Part shown: positions 13,531-15,179 of the stretch, one piece after another | Layout of the letters: each line of letters starts with the position of its first letter | How positions within the stretch are numbered: position 1 is the first letter of the stretch | Assembly (NCBI GenBank): GCA_015484985.1 | Contig: WFUL01000072.1 | Span: forward strand, 1 to 15,179 | Reading direction: 5' to 3' | From: Anaerolineales bacterium | Lineage (GTDB): Bacteria > Chloroflexota > Anaerolineae > Anaerolineales > DRMV01 | DNA: 15,179 bases | Translations under genes and position numbers: made by a program | Notes under the pieces: generated by a model | Seen by the model: the letters and a program-made list of their open reading frames with translations, nothing else | What the model was told of the DNA's origin: nothing | Database searches by the model: none

Positions 13531-14361
13531 GTGCAGTCCCAGGATGAACTAGTTTTCCTCAAATGGGGTGGGTCCCTCATCACGGTGAAGGACCGGCCCT
13601 TTACCGTGCGGGAGGACGTGCTTCGGAACCTGGCCCACGCCGTGGCCCAGGCACGAAAGCAGGCCCCCGACCTGCGATTGGTCTTGGGGCACGGGTCAGG
13701 TTCCTTTGGGCACACCGTGGCCCGCCGGTACAGGACGCGCGAAGGGGTGTCCACGCCCATCCAGTGGCGGGGTTTCGCGGAGGTGGCCCGGGCCGCGGCC
13801 CGACTGCACCAGCGGGTGTTGGACGCGCTACTGGAGGCCGGCGTACCGGTCCTTTCCTTTCCTCCCTCGGCCACCGTTTTGGCCCAGGACGGTCAGGTCC
13901 TTTCCTGGTTTCTGGACCCCCTCACCATGGCCCTGGAACAGGGTTTGGTCCCCGTCATTTACGGCGATGCCGTACTGGACCGGGGGCGGGGCGGCACCAT
14001 CCTCTCCACGGAGGACCTCTTCGTCGCCCTGGCGGCCCGTTTGAAGCCCCGGCGCATCTTACTGGCCGGTCGTGAACCCGGGGTCTGGGCCGATTATCCC
14101 CACAACACCCAGCTCCTGGAGGTCATCACGCCGGAGACCTGGAGCCGCTGGCAGCAGGCCGTCGGTCCCTCCGATGCGCCCGACGTGACCGGGGGAATGC
14201 GGGAAAAGGTGCGACTTATGTTGAGCCTCGCGTTACAATGGGACGTAGAAGGATGGATTTTCAGCGGTGAACATCCGGACCGCGTGATGAATGCCCTGTT
14301 GGGACAGCCGGTGCCCGGAACCCGCATCACGCGGGCACAGGACGGGGAGGTACAACCATGA
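13531..14361 (+). CDS. Isopentenyl phosphate kinase (amino acid kinase superfamily)
   Basis: 276 residues. It phosphorylates isopentenyl phosphate with ATP to isopentenyl diphosphate, the last step of the alternative mevalonate route. The N-terminal FLKWGGSL (9-16) provides the phosphate-contacting Lys and glycines, and GHGSGSFGH (53-61) is the characteristic isopentenyl phosphate kinase loop, with H61 as the substrate-positioning histidine that separates these enzymes from other amino acid kinases. STEDLFVALAARLKP (159-173) and DVTGGMREK (218-226) are the nucleotide-site segments. The GTG start is supported by GGAGGGG 5 bases upstream. The enzyme is best known from archaea and plants, and among bacteria mainly from Chloroflexota such as Roseiflexus, which supports the taxonomic guess. 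It overlaps the pseudouridine synthase gene by 4 bases. A phosphomevalonate decarboxylase should exist elsewhere in the genome. A different small phosphate acceptor is the main alternative. Confidence 0.88.
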   Translation: MQSQDELVFLKWGGSLITVKDRPFTVREDVLRNLAHAVAQARKQAPDLRLVLGHGSGSFGHTVARRYRTREGVSTPIQWRGFAEVARAAARLHQRVLDALLEAGVPVLSFPPSATVLAQDGQVLSWFLDPLTMALEQGLVPVIYGDAVLDRGRGGTILSTEDLFVALAARLKPRRILLAGREPGVWADYPHNTQLLEVITPETWSRWQQAVGPSDAPDVTGGMREKVRLMLSLALQWDVEGWIFSGEHPDRVMNALLGQPVPGTRITRAQDGEVQP

Positions 14362-15059
14362 CGACCTGGGGAATCCCGGTGCTCTATCATGACGAATTCA
14401 TACTGATTGTGGACAAGCCTTCCGGGTTACTCTCCATCCCCGATGGCTATCGTCCCGAACTCCCCCACCTGCGTTCCGTCCTGGAACCGCAATGGGGACC
14501 GGTATGGCCCATCTACCCTCTGGACAAGGAAACCAGCGGTGTTTTGCCTTTGGCGCGGGACAAGGACACCCGTAAGGCCTTGCGTCGTCAGTTCGAGCGT
14601 GGTGAGATGGAACGGGTGTTCCACGTGATTGTGCGGGGGAATCCGGAATGGGAAACCTACGTCGCCCGCCATCCCTTGCGCACGAATGTAGGCCGACGCA
14701 AGCGCACGGTGGTGGACCCTCAGCGAGGCCAGCCAGCCGAAACCCACTTTCGGGTGCTGGAACGCCTGGGTCGCTATGCCCTGGTGGAAGCCAGGCCCCT
14801 CACGGACCGACGACATCAAATTCGGGTCCATCTGTATGTTTTGGGCCATCCCATCGTCGGCGAACCCCTGTACGGACCGGGGCGCCTGGAGGAGGACCCG
14901 TTGGAACGCCTCGCGGTGCACGCCCGCCGGGTGGTCTTCCAGCATCCCCAGACAGGAGAAACCATCCGGGTGACCGCGGAACATCCCGAGGATTTCACCC
15001 GGGCTCTGGAGTCCCTCCGCATGGAAATGGCATGGGTGGATACCGAAGTGGAGGAGTAA
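14358..15059 (+). CDS. RluA-family pseudouridine synthase with an altered catalytic motif
   Basis: 233 residues, a catalytic domain without an N-terminal S4 RNA-binding domain. Family features are VDKPSGLLSIPDG (18-30), the catalytic segment YPLDKETSGVLPLARD (53-68) with D56, and RRHQIRVHLYVLGHPIVGEPLYG (151-173). Such enzymes isomerise uridine to pseudouridine in rRNA or tRNA. Two normally strong positions differ: the Arg before the catalytic Asp (RLDxxTSG) is Pro54, and TGRTHQIRVHL is TDRRHQIRVHL (149-159). Activity or target may therefore differ from standard RluA, RluC or RluD enzymes. The ATG overlaps the kinase stop as ATGA, so the two are coupled despite unrelated roles. A ribosome site (GGGGAGG) lies inside the end of the kinase gene. 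The RNA target is unknown. Confidence 0.87.
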   Translation: MTTWGIPVLYHDEFILIVDKPSGLLSIPDGYRPELPHLRSVLEPQWGPVWPIYPLDKETSGVLPLARDKDTRKALRRQFERGEMERVFHVIVRGNPEWETYVARHPLRTNVGRRKRTVVDPQRGQPAETHFRVLERLGRYALVEARPLTDRRHQIRVHLYVLGHPIVGEPLYGPGRLEEDPLERLAVHARRVVFQHPQTGETIRVTAEHPEDFTRALESLRMEMAWVDTEVEE

Positions 15060-15061
15060 GG

Positions 15062-15179
15062 ATGAAGCGTGGCTGCATCGTTGTCGCCCTTCTGGTCGCG
15101 GGTTTCCTGCTGGCGGCATGCCAGACCCCACGGCCCGCGCCAACGCCCACGGAGACCGCTCTCCCCTCCCCAAGCCAAC
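15062..15179 (+). CDS. Lipoprotein, N-terminal part (runs off the window)
   Basis: The first 39 residues begin MKRGC, followed by a hydrophobic stretch and the lipobox LAAC with the lipidated cysteine at C20. After it comes a Pro/Thr-rich linker (TPRPAPTPTETALPSPS), typical of surface lipoproteins of Gram-positive-like and Chloroflexota bacteria, such as solute-binding proteins or anchored enzymes. The ATG is 2 bases after the pseudouridine synthase stop, and GGAGG lies within the end of that gene, so it belongs to the same operon. The mature domain is outside the window and its function cannot be said. Confidence 0.8.
   Translation, partial: MKRGCIVVALLVAGFLLAACQTPRPAPTPTETALPSPSQ

Noticed and set aside
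1..15179. CRISPR arrays, tRNA or rRNA genes, prophage or defence genes
   Set aside because: No regularly spaced repeats, no tRNA cloverleaf or rRNA signature, and no phage or defence motifs were seen on either strand.

Overview
This is a GC-rich bacterial window (about 60% GC by eye) with tightly packed genes, strong Shine-Dalgarno sites and ATGA-type overlaps. An isopentenyl phosphate kinase, a thermophile-style pair of M16 peptidase subunits, a long-form AMP-forming acyl-CoA synthetase and the start of what looks like a Chloroflexota-type transposase together suggest a member of the Chloroflexota, perhaps a thermophilic Anaerolineae/Thermoflexia-like lineage. That placement is an inference: no rRNA or other marker gene is present.

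Layout. (1) 1-138: the 5' end of a minus-strand gene, probably a transposase, with two copies of a 10-bp motif upstream that may mark an insertion-sequence end. (2) 218-814 (+): a LOG-family nucleotide phosphoribohydrolase. (3) 4247-859 (-): a four-gene operon read leftwards. It encodes a small four-helix membrane protein, a SAM-dependent methyltransferase, a CDP-alcohol phosphatidyltransferase with an unusual extra C-terminal membrane region, and a flippase-like membrane protein of the lysylphosphatidylglycerol-synthase TM family. This looks like an uncharacterised lipid-making and lipid-moving module and is the best candidate here for undescribed biology. (4) 4411-6333 (+): a CPA2-type cation:proton antiporter with a C-terminal RCK (TrkA-N/TrkA-C) regulatory part. 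(5) 6454-8529 (+): an acetyl-CoA synthetase-like enzyme with its own promoter and a strong terminator. (6) 8654-11297 (+): a two-gene M16 peptidase operon, one subunit keeping the zinc site and the other keeping the substrate-binding Arg/Tyr pair, ended by a second clear terminator. (7) 13195-11348 (-): a cytosolic S9 prolyl-oligopeptidase-type peptidase. (8) 13196-13530: a 335-bp divergent intergenic region holding a perfect 34-bp palindrome and further inverted repeats. (9) 13531-15179 (+): an operon of isopentenyl phosphate kinase, an RluA-type pseudouridine synthase with a changed catalytic motif, and the start of a lipoprotein.

Themes. Two peptidase units sit back to back and share a terminator region. 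The isopentenyl phosphate kinase implies the alternative (phosphomevalonate-decarboxylase) mevalonate route to isoprenoids, though no other gene of that route is in the window. The minus-strand lipid operon and the antiporter are transcribed divergently from a 163-bp region containing a TATAAT promoter and a small inverted repeat. No RNA genes, CRISPR arrays or prophage genes were seen.
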